Below, one piece after another: positions 1 to 7,480 of a DNA stretch of 8,600 nt (the stretch's first letter is position 1; each line of letters begins with the position of its first letter). The stretch is from Bacteroidales bacterium (GTDB lineage: Bacteria; Bacteroidota; Bacteroidia; Bacteroidales; UBA10428). A program made the position numbers and the translations under genes. The stretch is taken from NCBI GenBank assembly GCA_016938095.1, contig JAFGVG010000164.1, positions 1 to 8,600 on the forward strand. The letters are read 5' to 3'. The notes beneath the pieces were generated by a model that searched no databases, was not told the origin of the DNA, and was given only the letters and a program-made list of their open reading frames with translations.

Positions 1-1
1 C

Positions 2-541
2 GAGGGCAAACCCTGGAATTTTATTTTCTGGTGGCGGTATAAACTGCTGAACGTTGAAAAATTCAGCCTGGGTTTCGGTGCACATCCTGCATTTTCATTT
101 TCCACCGTTACCGACACCGCAGGGGGAGTTAAAAAGGAGCATATCCGGTCGGACAGGTACCTGGCAGGAGAAATTACACCCTATGTGCCGGTAACCAAAA
201 ACATCGGATTGGGGTTGCATTACATCTATGCCCGTGGAGTTGAAAAAGACATTATACGGAATACACACTATATTGCCTTCAGAACTGTTTTTACCGGTAT
301 ACGCATTACAGATGATCTGTATTGCCGGTTTGTTCCCCAGGTATATTACCTGAATATGGATCAGCGCGATGGCTGGTACCTGAATTCCTCGGTTGTATTT
401 TCACGCAAAAACTTCCCACTGGCTGTTTCGGCCCTTATTAATCAGTCGCTCCGCACAGAAATTGCTGCAAAAGATGATTTGTTATGGAATATCAGCCTGA
501 TCTATACTTTCCATAGAGAATTTGTGGTAAAACACAATTGA
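2..541 (+). CDS. Outer-membrane beta-barrel protein, C-terminal part (5' end outside window)
   Basis: The reading frame is open from base 2 with no stop until TGA at 539-541, giving about 179 residues. The first internal ATG-type start (185) lies well inside the conserved-looking stretch, so the gene almost certainly begins left of the window. The visible protein has short alternating hydrophobic/polar segments rich in Tyr, Phe and Trp (for example FIFWWRYKL, GLGLHYIYARGV, PQVYYLNM, WNISLIYTF), separated by polar turns. This is the pattern of transmembrane beta-strands. The last strand is followed by about eight residues, FHREFVVKHN, so the ending is not a canonical aromatic-terminal OMP signature. 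I recognise the style of uncharacterised Bacteroidota porin-like proteins but no specific function. It lies convergent to the SusD-like gene, so it is a separate transcription unit. Confident that it is a real partial gene; moderately confident that it is a barrel. Confidence 0.75.
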   Translation, partial: EGKPWNFIFWWRYKLLNVEKFSLGFGAHPAFSFSTVTDTAGGVKKEHIRSDRYLAGEITPYVPVTKNIGLGLHYIYARGVEKDIIRNTHYIAFRTVFTGIRITDDLYCRFVPQVYYLNMDQRDGWYLNSSVVFSRKNFPLAVSALINQSLRTEIAAKDDLLWNISLIYTFHREFVVKHN

Positions 542-747
542 CCTTAATCTAAGAGACTACCCAAACTGCGGACGGCAGAAAAGATAACCGCATAAGCAGG
601 ACAAGTTGCCGAGATTTTCTTTAGGACGTGTCGTTTTTGAACTTCGTGTCAGCATACGGTCTTATCTGTTCATCAGCCTGTATTCATTAGGTGTTTGGCC
701 GGTATTTTTTTTGAAAAACGTGTATTGCAATCTGCTGTTAATGAAAA

Positions 748-775
748 GATTGCTTCACTGCGTTCGCAATGACGT
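748..775. repeat. REP-like short palindromic motif
   Basis: The stretch contains ATTGC (750-754 region) and GCAAT (766-770) as inverted arms around a short G+C-rich centre, followed by GACG. It resembles the short interspersed palindromes of the type 'ATTGCTTCG...CGCAATGACG' that I recall from intergenic DNA of many bacteria. Only one copy is seen in this window, so repetitiveness is inferred from memory and not shown here. Confidence 0.4.
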
Positions 776-818
776 AGACGCTTTATCATGCTTCTAGACA
801 GACGTATATCATATGATG

Positions 819-853
819 AAACCCGGCACAGTGGTAATCACCGTGCCGGGTTT
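819..853 (-). terminator. Strong G+C-rich hairpin, probable transcription terminator
   Basis: An 11-base perfect stem, AAACCCGGCAC (819-829) with GTGCCGGGTTT (843-853), encloses a 13-base loop. One mismatch then one more G-C pair could extend it inward. The stem carries A-runs on one side and T-runs on the other, so it can act in either direction, but the T-run is only three bases. It lies about 200 bases after the SusD-like stop codon on the - strand and about 280 bases after the barrel-protein stop on the + strand. It is the best visible terminator for both convergent transcripts. Confidence 0.65.
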
Positions 854-916
854 GCATATTATTAACCCGTTAATCAGCGTTTGTAAAAATAGTTGGTAAA
901 GTGTTTACCTGGTCAT

Positions 917-1039
917 GAGTCTGTTCAGAGAGTTCCATTTGCAAGGCTTGCGCAGTCCGAAAATGTGGAGTTTACTATTCGTAAATGAGCAATTTTCGGA
1001 CAAGCGTAACGCAGCAAATGGGACTTTATGGACAGACAC
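917..1039. repeat. 123-bp imperfect palindromic element, left copy
   Basis: The element is symmetric about base 978. The outer arms, 917-942 and 1014-1039, match at 21 of 26 positions when one is reverse-complemented, including the shared block CCATTTGC. Inside these, GTCCGAAAA near 955-963 pairs with TTTTCGGAC near 993-1001, and at the centre TTTAC (971-975) pairs with GTAAA (981-985) around the loop TATTC. It has no coding capacity of its own. A second copy in inverted orientation starts at 8520 (80 of 81 identical over 959-1039). Its small size, terminal inverted arms and repetition suggest a MITE- or REP-like mobile palindrome, though I see no clear target-site duplication. Transcribed from the operon, it would place a long hairpin in the 3' UTR, 10 bases after the SusD-like stop codon. 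Confidence 0.85.
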
Positions 1040-1049
1040 ACATTATCTG

Positions 1050-2750
1050 CTAATCATATCCTTCGTTCTGGTCAAGCACGGCATCCTTGTTAAGCCTGAT
1101 TTCGTTCATGGGTATGGGCAGCAACACATTATGACTGGCAAAACCGGTTATGACTTTGCTGGCCGGAGAGGCGTCGCCGTTCAGCGGAATGCGGTCTGCC
1201 AGTTTACCGGTACATATAAGGGTCATACGACGGTTTTCCTCGCTAATGAGCTCACGGGCACGTTCGTCGAGGATGAAGTCGAGCGTTATATCTGCAGCGT
1301 CCACACTGCCCAGTTCGTCATCTCCACTGGCTGCACGGGCTGCTTTAAAGGCACGGTCACGCAATACATTGATATCATCGGCAGCACCTTCGAGGTCGTC
1401 CTGACGAAAGCGGGCTTCGGCACGGAACAGGTATGTCTCGGCCAATCGCATAACCGGCCAATCTTTCACCAATGCATAACCAAAGTCGTCTGTAGGATCG
1501 TACCCGCCCCACTTGGTGGGATAGGGATACCAAACTTCCAAACTGTCTGCTTCAAACGGAATGGTTTTATCGCCTGTATGTAAAGTTCTCACCTCTACAG
1601 CATCGGGTGAATCTTTGGCAACACGGAATCCCTGTGCGTTAATACCGGTTTCTTCGCTCCATCCGGATCTGTTATAATAAGTATAACGACGGATGTTAAA
1701 GTTGCTGTTCCGGATATCGCCTTCAAGACCTTGCCAAACGGTGTACTTCATAAAATTGCTTAAACGCAGACGCCCGTTACCACGGCCGCCGAGTGAATCG
1801 GCATTAACCATGCCCGACCATTTATGGTAGGCCGGTTGCCAAACACGACGGAATTGCGGGTTGTCAACTGTTCCGCCTGTAACGTTACGATTGTACTCCA
1901 CTTCAAATGTCCATATGGCTTCGGTGTTTCCCTGCGAACGTCGCTGGTTTCCCCAACGGAACATGTCGCGGTAATAATCACCACCTTCACCCAGGAATTT
2001 GCCATAACGTTCTTCAATAAGCTTATAGCTCGTGTTGGAGATGATTTCTGTGGCCATTTGTTCAGCTTTGGCGTAATAAGTATCGTCCCTCATACCAATG
2101 CGCAGAAATACCTGGGAGGCCAGGTGACGGGCCATATCCTTGTTAATACGGCTTTCTTTTGCAGCGCTGCCCAGGGCCGGCAGGTTTTCAATGGCATAGG
2201 TCAAATCGCTTTCAATAACCTGGTCAATATCAGCAACCGGCTGGCGGGTGAAGTTAAAGGTGGGCACTGTTACAGGTTCGGTTACCAGCGGTACCGGACC
2301 CCAGAAGCTAACCAGCAGGTTATAGGCATAGGCACGAAAGAATTTGGCTTCAGCCGATGCAGGTTTGTTTTCTTCACCAACTGTTGAAATAATAAGGTTA
2401 GCATGGTTAACAAAGTCGTAGCATTTGCGCCATAACCATGACACACCCTGGTTCTCCCAATTCAGGTCGGCATACTGGTAAAAAGGGTTTTCAACACCTT
2501 GCGTGGCGCCTGCAGAAGCAACATCAGTGCCAATCTGCCAGCAAGCAAGGAATCCCTGCTGGCCACTCCAGCCCCATAATTCTGCAAAAGTACGATGCAG
2601 TCCCAGTACCTGGGCATCAATTGTTGAAGCGGAGGTATTCCCCGGTTTGTAGTATGAATATGGGTCTTCTTCGAGAAAGTCCTCCGAACACGAAGGAACG
2701 ATCAGGAATAAGAACGCGAGCAAAATGAAAATATATTTATGGTTTTTCAT
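1050..2750 (-). CDS. SusD/RagB-family outer-membrane nutrient-binding lipoprotein
   Basis: This 566-residue protein is the surface lipoprotein that caps the SusC-like barrel and captures oligomeric nutrient. The N-terminus is a lipoprotein signal: Lys-rich start, hydrophobic run at residues 6-18, then a lipobox ending V-P-S-C with the lipidated Cys at 21. The acidic stretch just after it (SEDFLEEDP) fits the lipoprotein surface-export signals of Bacteroidota. The middle is helix-rich, as expected for the TPR-like SusD scaffold (FFRAYAYNLLVSFWGPVPLV is characteristic). The C-terminal third carries the family hallmarks: RLAETYLFRAEA, then ILDERARELISEENRR, then LPIPMNEIRLN and a terminal QNEGYD. 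Length is normal and nothing is truncated. It starts 6 bases after the SusC-like stop, so the two are co-transcribed and probably translationally linked. No Shine-Dalgarno sequence precedes the ATG, as usual in this phylum. The substrate cannot be read from the sequence. Confidence 0.96.
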   Translation of the reverse strand: MKNHKYIFILLAFLFLIVPSCSEDFLEEDPYSYYKPGNTSASTIDAQVLGLHRTFAELWGWSGQQGFLACWQIGTDVASAGATQGVENPFYQYADLNWENQGVSWLWRKCYDFVNHANLIISTVGEENKPASAEAKFFRAYAYNLLVSFWGPVPLVTEPVTVPTFNFTRQPVADIDQVIESDLTYAIENLPALGSAAKESRINKDMARHLASQVFLRIGMRDDTYYAKAEQMATEIISNTSYKLIEERYGKFLGEGGDYYRDMFRWGNQRRSQGNTEAIWTFEVEYNRNVTGGTVDNPQFRRVWQPAYHKWSGMVNADSLGGRGNGRLRLSNFMKYTVWQGLEGDIRNSNFNIRRYTYYNRSGWSEETGINAQGFRVAKDSPDAVEVRTLHTGDKTIPFEADSLEVWYPYPTKWGGYDPTDDFGYALVKDWPVMRLAETYLFRAEARFRQDDLEGAADDINVLRDRAFKAARAASGDDELGSVDAADITLDFILDERARELISEENRRMTLICTGKLADRIPLNGDASPASKVITGFASHNVLLPIPMNEIRLNKDAVLDQNEGYD

Positions 2751-2756
2751 GACGTG

Positions 2757-5700
2757 TTACAGTGTTAAGTTAATACCAAGAATGAAGCTTCTTACCACGG
2801 GGTAGTTGAGCTGCCAGTTTCCCGATCCGCGTTGATCATCACGTGCCTCAGGGTCCCAGCCTATCCAGTCGGTAAACGTGTAAAGGTTACGGCCGCTTAA
2901 ATAGAACTGTAGTCCGTTTATACCAGCCTTGGTTAATAGCGGTTTGGGTACATTATAACTTAAGGTGACATCCTTGATGCGGGTAAAGTTGGCATTCATG
3001 GGGAAGCCGTAGCCATGACTGTTGGAGTGGTTACCCAACGAGCGCCATTCGTTGCTTTGGTTTTCGGGGGTCCAGTAACCGACTTCGGCAGGACCGTTAC
3101 GGCGACCAAGTTCATCGGAGGCTGCGCCAATCTGGGCATTATTACGCTTTATACCTTGTACGGTATTGATGAAAACACTAAGACTCAAATTTTTGTAAGT
3201 AAAGGTGTTGGTGATACCACCGGTCCATTTTGGGGTTGTTTGTCCCAGCACACGGCGGTCGTTGTCGTCAATTCTTCCGTCGGGAATACCTTCGGGACCA
3301 CTGATATCGGCCAGCTTGAGGTCGCCGGCCAGAGCCGTGGGATCCCAGTCGGCGTTCTCGCCGGCAGCAATTTCGTCTTCCTGCCAGATTCCCACTTTGG
3401 TATAATCGTATATTACGCCAACCGGTTCACCGATAAACCAGCGGTTCCCCAGGTCGTCCTTGCCATCGCCATAGAGTTCAACAATTTTATTTTTATTGTT
3501 GGCAAAAACCAGGGTGGTGGCCCAGGTGAAACCTCCCGAAACAACATTTTTGGTATTAAGGGTTAATTCAACACCGGTATTTTTGGTTTCACCCACATTG
3601 GTATAAACATCAACGTATCCTGATATCTGTGGGATTGTGCGTACGAGTAAAATGCCGGTTGTGTTGTTTACATAGAATTCAATTGAACCGTCAATACGGT
3701 TGCTCCATAAGCCAAAATCGATACCGGTATTGATTCCCTTGGTGGTTTCCCACGAAAGTTCGTTGTTACCCATACGGGTGGTGGCTTTTAGGGTGGTTTG
3801 CGACTGACCTCCCATAGGCAGGGTATTGGAGTCCATTCGTGGGAGGCTATTGTAAATACCAATGGCTTCGTTGCCCGAAGCGCCATAGGATACGCGCAAT
3901 TTCAGGTTATTAATAATGTGATTCATGGGTTGCATGAAACCTTCACGGGCAATGTTCCAGCCGAATGCTACCGACGGGAAAACAGCATACTTATTGTTAA
4001 TACCAAACACTGAAGAACCGTCCCGGCGTACCGTTGCAGTGAACAGGTACTTGCTGTCGAATGAATAATTCAACCGGCCCATCTGCGAAATAGTTCTGTA
4101 CAGGTCAGCATACGATGAAGCAGATCTGGTGCTGGCTGCCTGAAGCTTTCCCCAGCCCAGGTCGTCGTTCGGGAAGATACTGCCCTCAGCAACGGCTTCC
4201 TGGTAGTATTTGCTTTTGGAAGCATATAAACCGGTGAAGTCGAAATGGTGTTTGCCAATATCTTTGGTGTACGACAATATATTTTCAATGGTATAGGTCT
4301 GCGACTCACGGTTTACCAAACGTCCCCAACCAGTCATATTGAAAACGGTTTTACCTTCGTATTCGTTGGTACGGTATGGTACATACGAATAACCGGCATT
4401 GAACTTATATCTTAGACCAGAGAGGGGCCTCAATATCTCTCCAATATTGAGTTCAGCATAGCCGTTGACGGTAATGTTAAACTGACGGCGCTCGGGTTCG
4501 AGCGTTGTGGGAAGTAGCGGGTTGGCCCACAACGTTTCGGAATACATGGGATAATGTGTATAGGTACCATCGTCTTCGTATATGCGGGCATATGGGCTCA
4601 TGGCAGCAGCATTCAACAGGTTGGCCCGGCCGCCATCGCGGTTATGCGCCACAACAAACGAAGATGTACCCACCGTGATGTACTTCGTTGCTTTAATGTC
4701 TGCGTTGGTGCGGAATGAATACCGTTTGTAATCATACCCTTTAACCACGCCCTTCTGGTCGAGATAATCGCCGGAAATGTAGTAAGACACATTATCCGTT
4801 CCACCGGAAATACTGATGTTGTGATTTTGAATAACACCCGTCTGGGTTACCTCGTCAATCCAGTCGGTGGTTACACCGTTCTGGTAATTGTCCCATTCGT
4901 ACTGATACCTTACAGGACCACCATTGTATAAAGGTGAGCTCTGAATACGGGAGTATTCGGCATAACGTTCCAGCATTTCTTCGGGTGAACTGGGTTCGAG
5001 GATGTGGGCTAAGCCTTCCACGCCGCCATAACCACTGTAACGGATTACAGGTTTGCCTGCACTTCCGCGTTTGGTGGTGATGAGGATAACGCCATTGGAA
5101 CCGTTCACACCGTAAATGGCCACTGCCGAGGGATCCTTCAGAATTTCCATCGACTCAATGTCGTTCGGGTTGATGTCGTTGATGGAACCATCGGTTTTGG
5201 TCAACGGAATACCGTCCACCACAATGTAGGGTTCCGAATTGGCACCAATGGAATTCCGTCCGCGCACCAGTACCGACGGGGCATCGCCCGGAATAGAGGA
5301 AGCCTGGTTGATGTTGACACCGGCGGCTGTACCCTGAATAGCCTGAATAACATTGCTGACAGGCAGTTTCGAAAGCCGATCCTTTGATATCGAGGTAATG
5401 GAACCGGTGATATCGCTTTTCTTTTGTGTACCGTACCCGACTACCACCACTTCTTCCAGGGCGGTAATGTCAGGAATAAGGTTTACATCCAACACTGATT
5501 GACCCGCCAACTGTACTTTTTCGGTATTGTAACCGATGTATGAAAAAACCAACACGGCATTTTCATCGGGCACGTCAAGGGAATATTTTCCGTTTACGTC
5601 GGTAGTGGTACCGTTAAGCGTTCCGTCGATGGTAATGTTCACACCTGCCAGGGTCTCTCCGGTTTGAGCATCGGTAACCACACCCGAAATTTTCTGCTGT

Positions 5701-6071
5701 TGCATCGATTTGGAAGTGATAACCACCAGGTTATCTTCAAAAAGCTTAAAGGTCAGGTCCGACCGGTCGAAAAGTTTTGCCAGTACCAATTCTACAGGTT
5801 CGTCTTTTACATCAATGGTTACTTCCTGGTCTACGTTAACCAGTTCATTCCTATACAGGAAGATGAAATCGCTCATCTCTTCAATTTCAGCAATGACCTC
5901 TTTTACAGTGGCATTCTTCATGGTCATTGATATGGTCTGCTGCGAAAATGTGCTTGCTGAAACATTGAGAAGGGTCAGGCATAATAAGAACGTGGAGATT
6001 TTCATAACAAGCAGTAGTTTAGTCAATTCATTCTTACCCCCAATAAAAGGGCTAAGTGGTTTTTTTTTCAT
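2757..6071 (-). CDS. SusC/RagA-family TonB-dependent transporter with N-terminal STN signalling domain
   Basis: This 1104-residue outer-membrane transporter is energised by TonB. Regions in order: a long signal sequence with its hydrophobic core about 19-38, cleavage likely near 39-44; an STN (secretin/TonB N-terminus) domain about 46-119; a carboxypeptidase-regulatory-like beta-sandwich about 127-205 (ISGVVTDAQTGETLAGVNI, ending FSYIGYNTEKVQL); a TonB-box-like segment EEVVVVGYGTQKKSDITGS; a plug domain to about 335 (VLVRGRNSIG, PYIVVDGIPL, EILKDPSAVAIYG); then the beta-barrel, ending in a final strand GINLTL. An Asp-rich loop near GRIDDNDRRVLG resembles the calcium-binding loop common in SusC proteins. 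The STN domain marks it as a signal-transducing transporter partnered with an anti-sigma factor, which fits the FecR-like and sigma genes upstream. The first ATG is preferred because signalling SusC proteins commonly have a basic N-terminal extension; Met23 is the alternative start. Complete and undamaged. Confidence 0.96.
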   Translation of the reverse strand: MKKKPLSPFIGGKNELTKLLLVMKISTFLLCLTLLNVSASTFSQQTISMTMKNATVKEVIAEIEEMSDFIFLYRNELVNVDQEVTIDVKDEPVELVLAKLFDRSDLTFKLFEDNLVVITSKSMQQQKISGVVTDAQTGETLAGVNITIDGTLNGTTTDVNGKYSLDVPDENAVLVFSYIGYNTEKVQLAGQSVLDVNLIPDITALEEVVVVGYGTQKKSDITGSITSISKDRLSKLPVSNVIQAIQGTAAGVNINQASSIPGDAPSVLVRGRNSIGANSEPYIVVDGIPLTKTDGSINDINPNDIESMEILKDPSAVAIYGVNGSNGVILITTKRGSAGKPVIRYSGYGGVEGLAHILEPSSPEEMLERYAEYSRIQSSPLYNGGPVRYQYEWDNYQNGVTTDWIDEVTQTGVIQNHNISISGGTDNVSYYISGDYLDQKGVVKGYDYKRYSFRTNADIKATKYITVGTSSFVVAHNRDGGRANLLNAAAMSPYARIYEDDGTYTHYPMYSETLWANPLLPTTLEPERRQFNITVNGYAELNIGEILRPLSGLRYKFNAGYSYVPYRTNEYEGKTVFNMTGWGRLVNRESQTYTIENILSYTKDIGKHHFDFTGLYASKSKYYQEAVAEGSIFPNDDLGWGKLQAASTRSASSYADLYRTISQMGRLNYSFDSKYLFTATVRRDGSSVFGINNKYAVFPSVAFGWNIAREGFMQPMNHIINNLKLRVSYGASGNEAIGIYNSLPRMDSNTLPMGGQSQTTLKATTRMGNNELSWETTKGINTGIDFGLWSNRIDGSIEFYVNNTTGILLVRTIPQISGYVDVYTNVGETKNTGVELTLNTKNVVSGGFTWATTLVFANNKNKIVELYGDGKDDLGNRWFIGEPVGVIYDYTKVGIWQEDEIAAGENADWDPTALAGDLKLADISGPEGIPDGRIDDNDRRVLGQTTPKWTGGITNTFTYKNLSLSVFINTVQGIKRNNAQIGAASDELGRRNGPAEVGYWTPENQSNEWRSLGNHSNSHGYGFPMNANFTRIKDVTLSYNVPKPLLTKAGINGLQFYLSGRNLYTFTDWIGWDPEARDDQRGSGNWQLNYPVVRSFILGINLTL

Positions 6072-6148
6072 AATTTTGAGCTGTTTGAATTAAACAATGG
6101 TAATGTGCCAATTTTACGGATTGGGCATTACAGTAATTAATTTCAGAT

Positions 6149-6185
6149 ACCGGATTGTGCTGTGCGAGGCACTTTCCGGTTTTTT
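6149..6185 (+). terminator. Terminator-type hairpin antisense to the operon, in the anti-sigma/SusC gap
   Basis: Read on the + strand, ACCGGA (6149-6154) pairs with TCCGGT (6175-6180). A two-base T/T internal loop follows, then GTGC (6157-6160) pairs with GCAC (6169-6172) around an 8-base loop. The stem runs straight into a T-run (6180-6185). This is the arrangement of an intrinsic terminator for transcription moving rightwards, against the operon. Read on the operon's own strand, the same hairpin has A's before it and no U-run after it, so it should not terminate. It would instead sit in the leader upstream of the SusC-like start codon, about 78-120 bases away. It may block antisense transcription, or act as a stabiliser or processing site that sets SusCD mRNA apart from the regulator mRNA. 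Confidence 0.5.
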
Positions 6186-6256
6186 AATTGGTTACGGTGC
6201 TGTTTTTTGTCATAGGCAGTTTTGGTTAATAATTAGTTATAGGGTAACTGATTGAA

Positions 6257-7399
6257 TCAGTTATGCATGTTTCTTTTGTGAATGGGTTCAAGACTAATGT
6301 ATATCAGGGTATCGTCGATTACGTAATAAAAAGGAGAGGCATATTGCAACGCGGCCAGTAATTGCTCAACCGATATCTCGGGAAATTTACCGGTGAAACG
6401 GAACGATTTCAATTCATCATCTATAAAGTTGAACTGCATGTTGTACCTGCGTTCGAGCTTGGTAACCAGGCTTTCAAAAGGTTCGTTGTCAAAGGTGAGC
6501 TTGTTTTCTTTCCATGAAGTGAAAAGCTCGGTGTCTACCTTTTTGTCAAGTAAAACCGATTCCTTTTTTACAAGCGTATATTCTTTTTTACGACTGATCA
6601 GTTGCAGGTTTTCTTTGTTCACCACGGAAGTTTTGGAGGCGACATCAATAACCGATGTTTCTTTATAAAATGTAGCCTGTTCGTTGGGCTTGAGGTACAC
6701 TACCAGGTCTTTTGTCCGGGCTTCCTTCTCCTGCCTGGCCGGTTGTCTTTCAATGGCTACCGAGCCTTCAACCAGGGTAGTCTGTATAATGTTTTCCGAA
6801 GGATACGATTTCACATTGAAAGCCGTGCCGATGGCCCTGATATTTACTGCTGAAGTATGTACAATGAAGGGTCGCTTGCTGTCTTTGGCCACTTCAAAAT
6901 AACTCTCCCCCTCCAGGTATACATGGCGGCTGTCGTCTGAAAAAGTACCCGGATAGGTGAGCTTACTTTCAGCATTCAGCCAAACGCGCGTTCCATCGGG
7001 GAGTTCGGCAAAAGCTTTATTCCCTTTGGGTGCGACAATGATGCAGTTGGCAGTGTCGGGCTTTCCCGAAGGGCTCAGGAAGTAACCCGACAGGAAGGCA
7101 GCACCTGCCACCAGTATAAACATGGCGGCAATACGTAAAAATCGACCAAACAGGGAAACGCTTTTTACAGGCTTCCCTGTTTCTTTTATATGTTCCAGAA
7201 AATGCTGGTAACCTTCATCTGCGTCAAATGCGTGTTTTTGACCAATTATTTCCAATGCATTCCAGAGCATCTCGCACTGTGCAAATTTTTCGGGATTATC
7301 CGCTGATTCCCTGAACCAACCAAGCAAAGCCTGCCGGTCGCCGGCAGTGTCCTCTCCGCTTAAAACCCTGGCAATAATTTCGTTAACTTCGTTAATCAT
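6257..7399 (-). CDS. FecR-family anti-sigma factor, inner-membrane signal transducer
   Basis: This 380-residue protein is expected to bind the ECF sigma factor in the cytoplasm and receive a signal from the SusC-like transporter in the periplasm. Regions in order: a cytoplasmic N-terminus about 1-85 with the helical, Trp-containing sequence typical of these proteins (QALLGWFRESADNPEKF, MLWNAL); one transmembrane helix about 88-108 preceded by Arg; the FecR domain about 118-215, with the hallmark LPDGTRVWLNAESKLTYP, then VYLEGESYFEVAKD, then AIGTAFNVKSY; a charged linker about 216-295; and a C-terminal DUF4974/STN-like domain about 301-369 (LTFDNEPFESLVTKLERRYN, then FTGKFPEISVEQLLAAL). The linker before SWKENKLTF looks somewhat longer than in many relatives, an impression from memory. 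It lies 185 bases upstream of the SusC-like gene and 307 bases downstream of the sigma gene. No Shine-Dalgarno sequence is present before the ATG. Confidence 0.95.
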   Translation of the reverse strand: MINEVNEIIARVLSGEDTAGDRQALLGWFRESADNPEKFAQCEMLWNALEIIGQKHAFDADEGYQHFLEHIKETGKPVKSVSLFGRFLRIAAMFILVAGAAFLSGYFLSPSGKPDTANCIIVAPKGNKAFAELPDGTRVWLNAESKLTYPGTFSDDSRHVYLEGESYFEVAKDSKRPFIVHTSAVNIRAIGTAFNVKSYPSENIIQTTLVEGSVAIERQPARQEKEARTKDLVVYLKPNEQATFYKETSVIDVASKTSVVNKENLQLISRKKEYTLVKKESVLLDKKVDTELFTSWKENKLTFDNEPFESLVTKLERRYNMQFNFIDDELKSFRFTGKFPEISVEQLLAALQYASPFYYVIDDTLIYISLEPIHKRNMHN

Positions 7400-7480
7400 A
7401 TAATGGTATCTGTTATAATGACAATTCCCGTTGAAAGTCCGGTAAAAGCAAAAGTGTTTTTTTTAAAAAAAAATCCCTAG

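Larger units (their letters stand above)
542..1049. other. Intergenic region between two convergent genes
   Basis: These 508 bases separate the convergent barrel-protein and SusD-like genes. I see no convincing gene. The only open frame of note (606-797, +) would give a 63-residue product with no recognisable domain, and its end is simply the translation of a repeat. Three structures are present and annotated separately: a REP-like repeat near 748-775, a strong hairpin at 819-853, and a 123-base palindrome at 917-1039. The rest (542-747) is AT-rich and I see nothing specific in it. Confidence 0.7.

Noticed and set aside
606..797. 63-codon + strand open frame
   Set aside because: No recognisable domain or supporting start signal, and its end is the translation of the REP-like repeat. 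Probably chance.
542..1049. tRNA or other known structured RNA in the long intergenic stretch
   Set aside because: No cloverleaf, T-loop or known riboswitch core could be found; the structures present are simple palindromes.
915..1583. 222-codon + strand open frame overlapping the palindrome and the SusD-like gene
   Set aside because: It is antisense to the conserved C-terminal part of the SusD-like gene and shows no domain of its own. The upstream part is the repeat element.
1824..2387. 187-codon + strand open frame within the SusD-like gene
   Set aside because: Antisense shadow of a well-conserved coding region; the apparent protein has no family signature.
3015..3566. 183-codon + strand open frame within the SusC-like gene
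   Set aside because: Antisense shadow of the barrel coding sequence, lacking any independent coding evidence.
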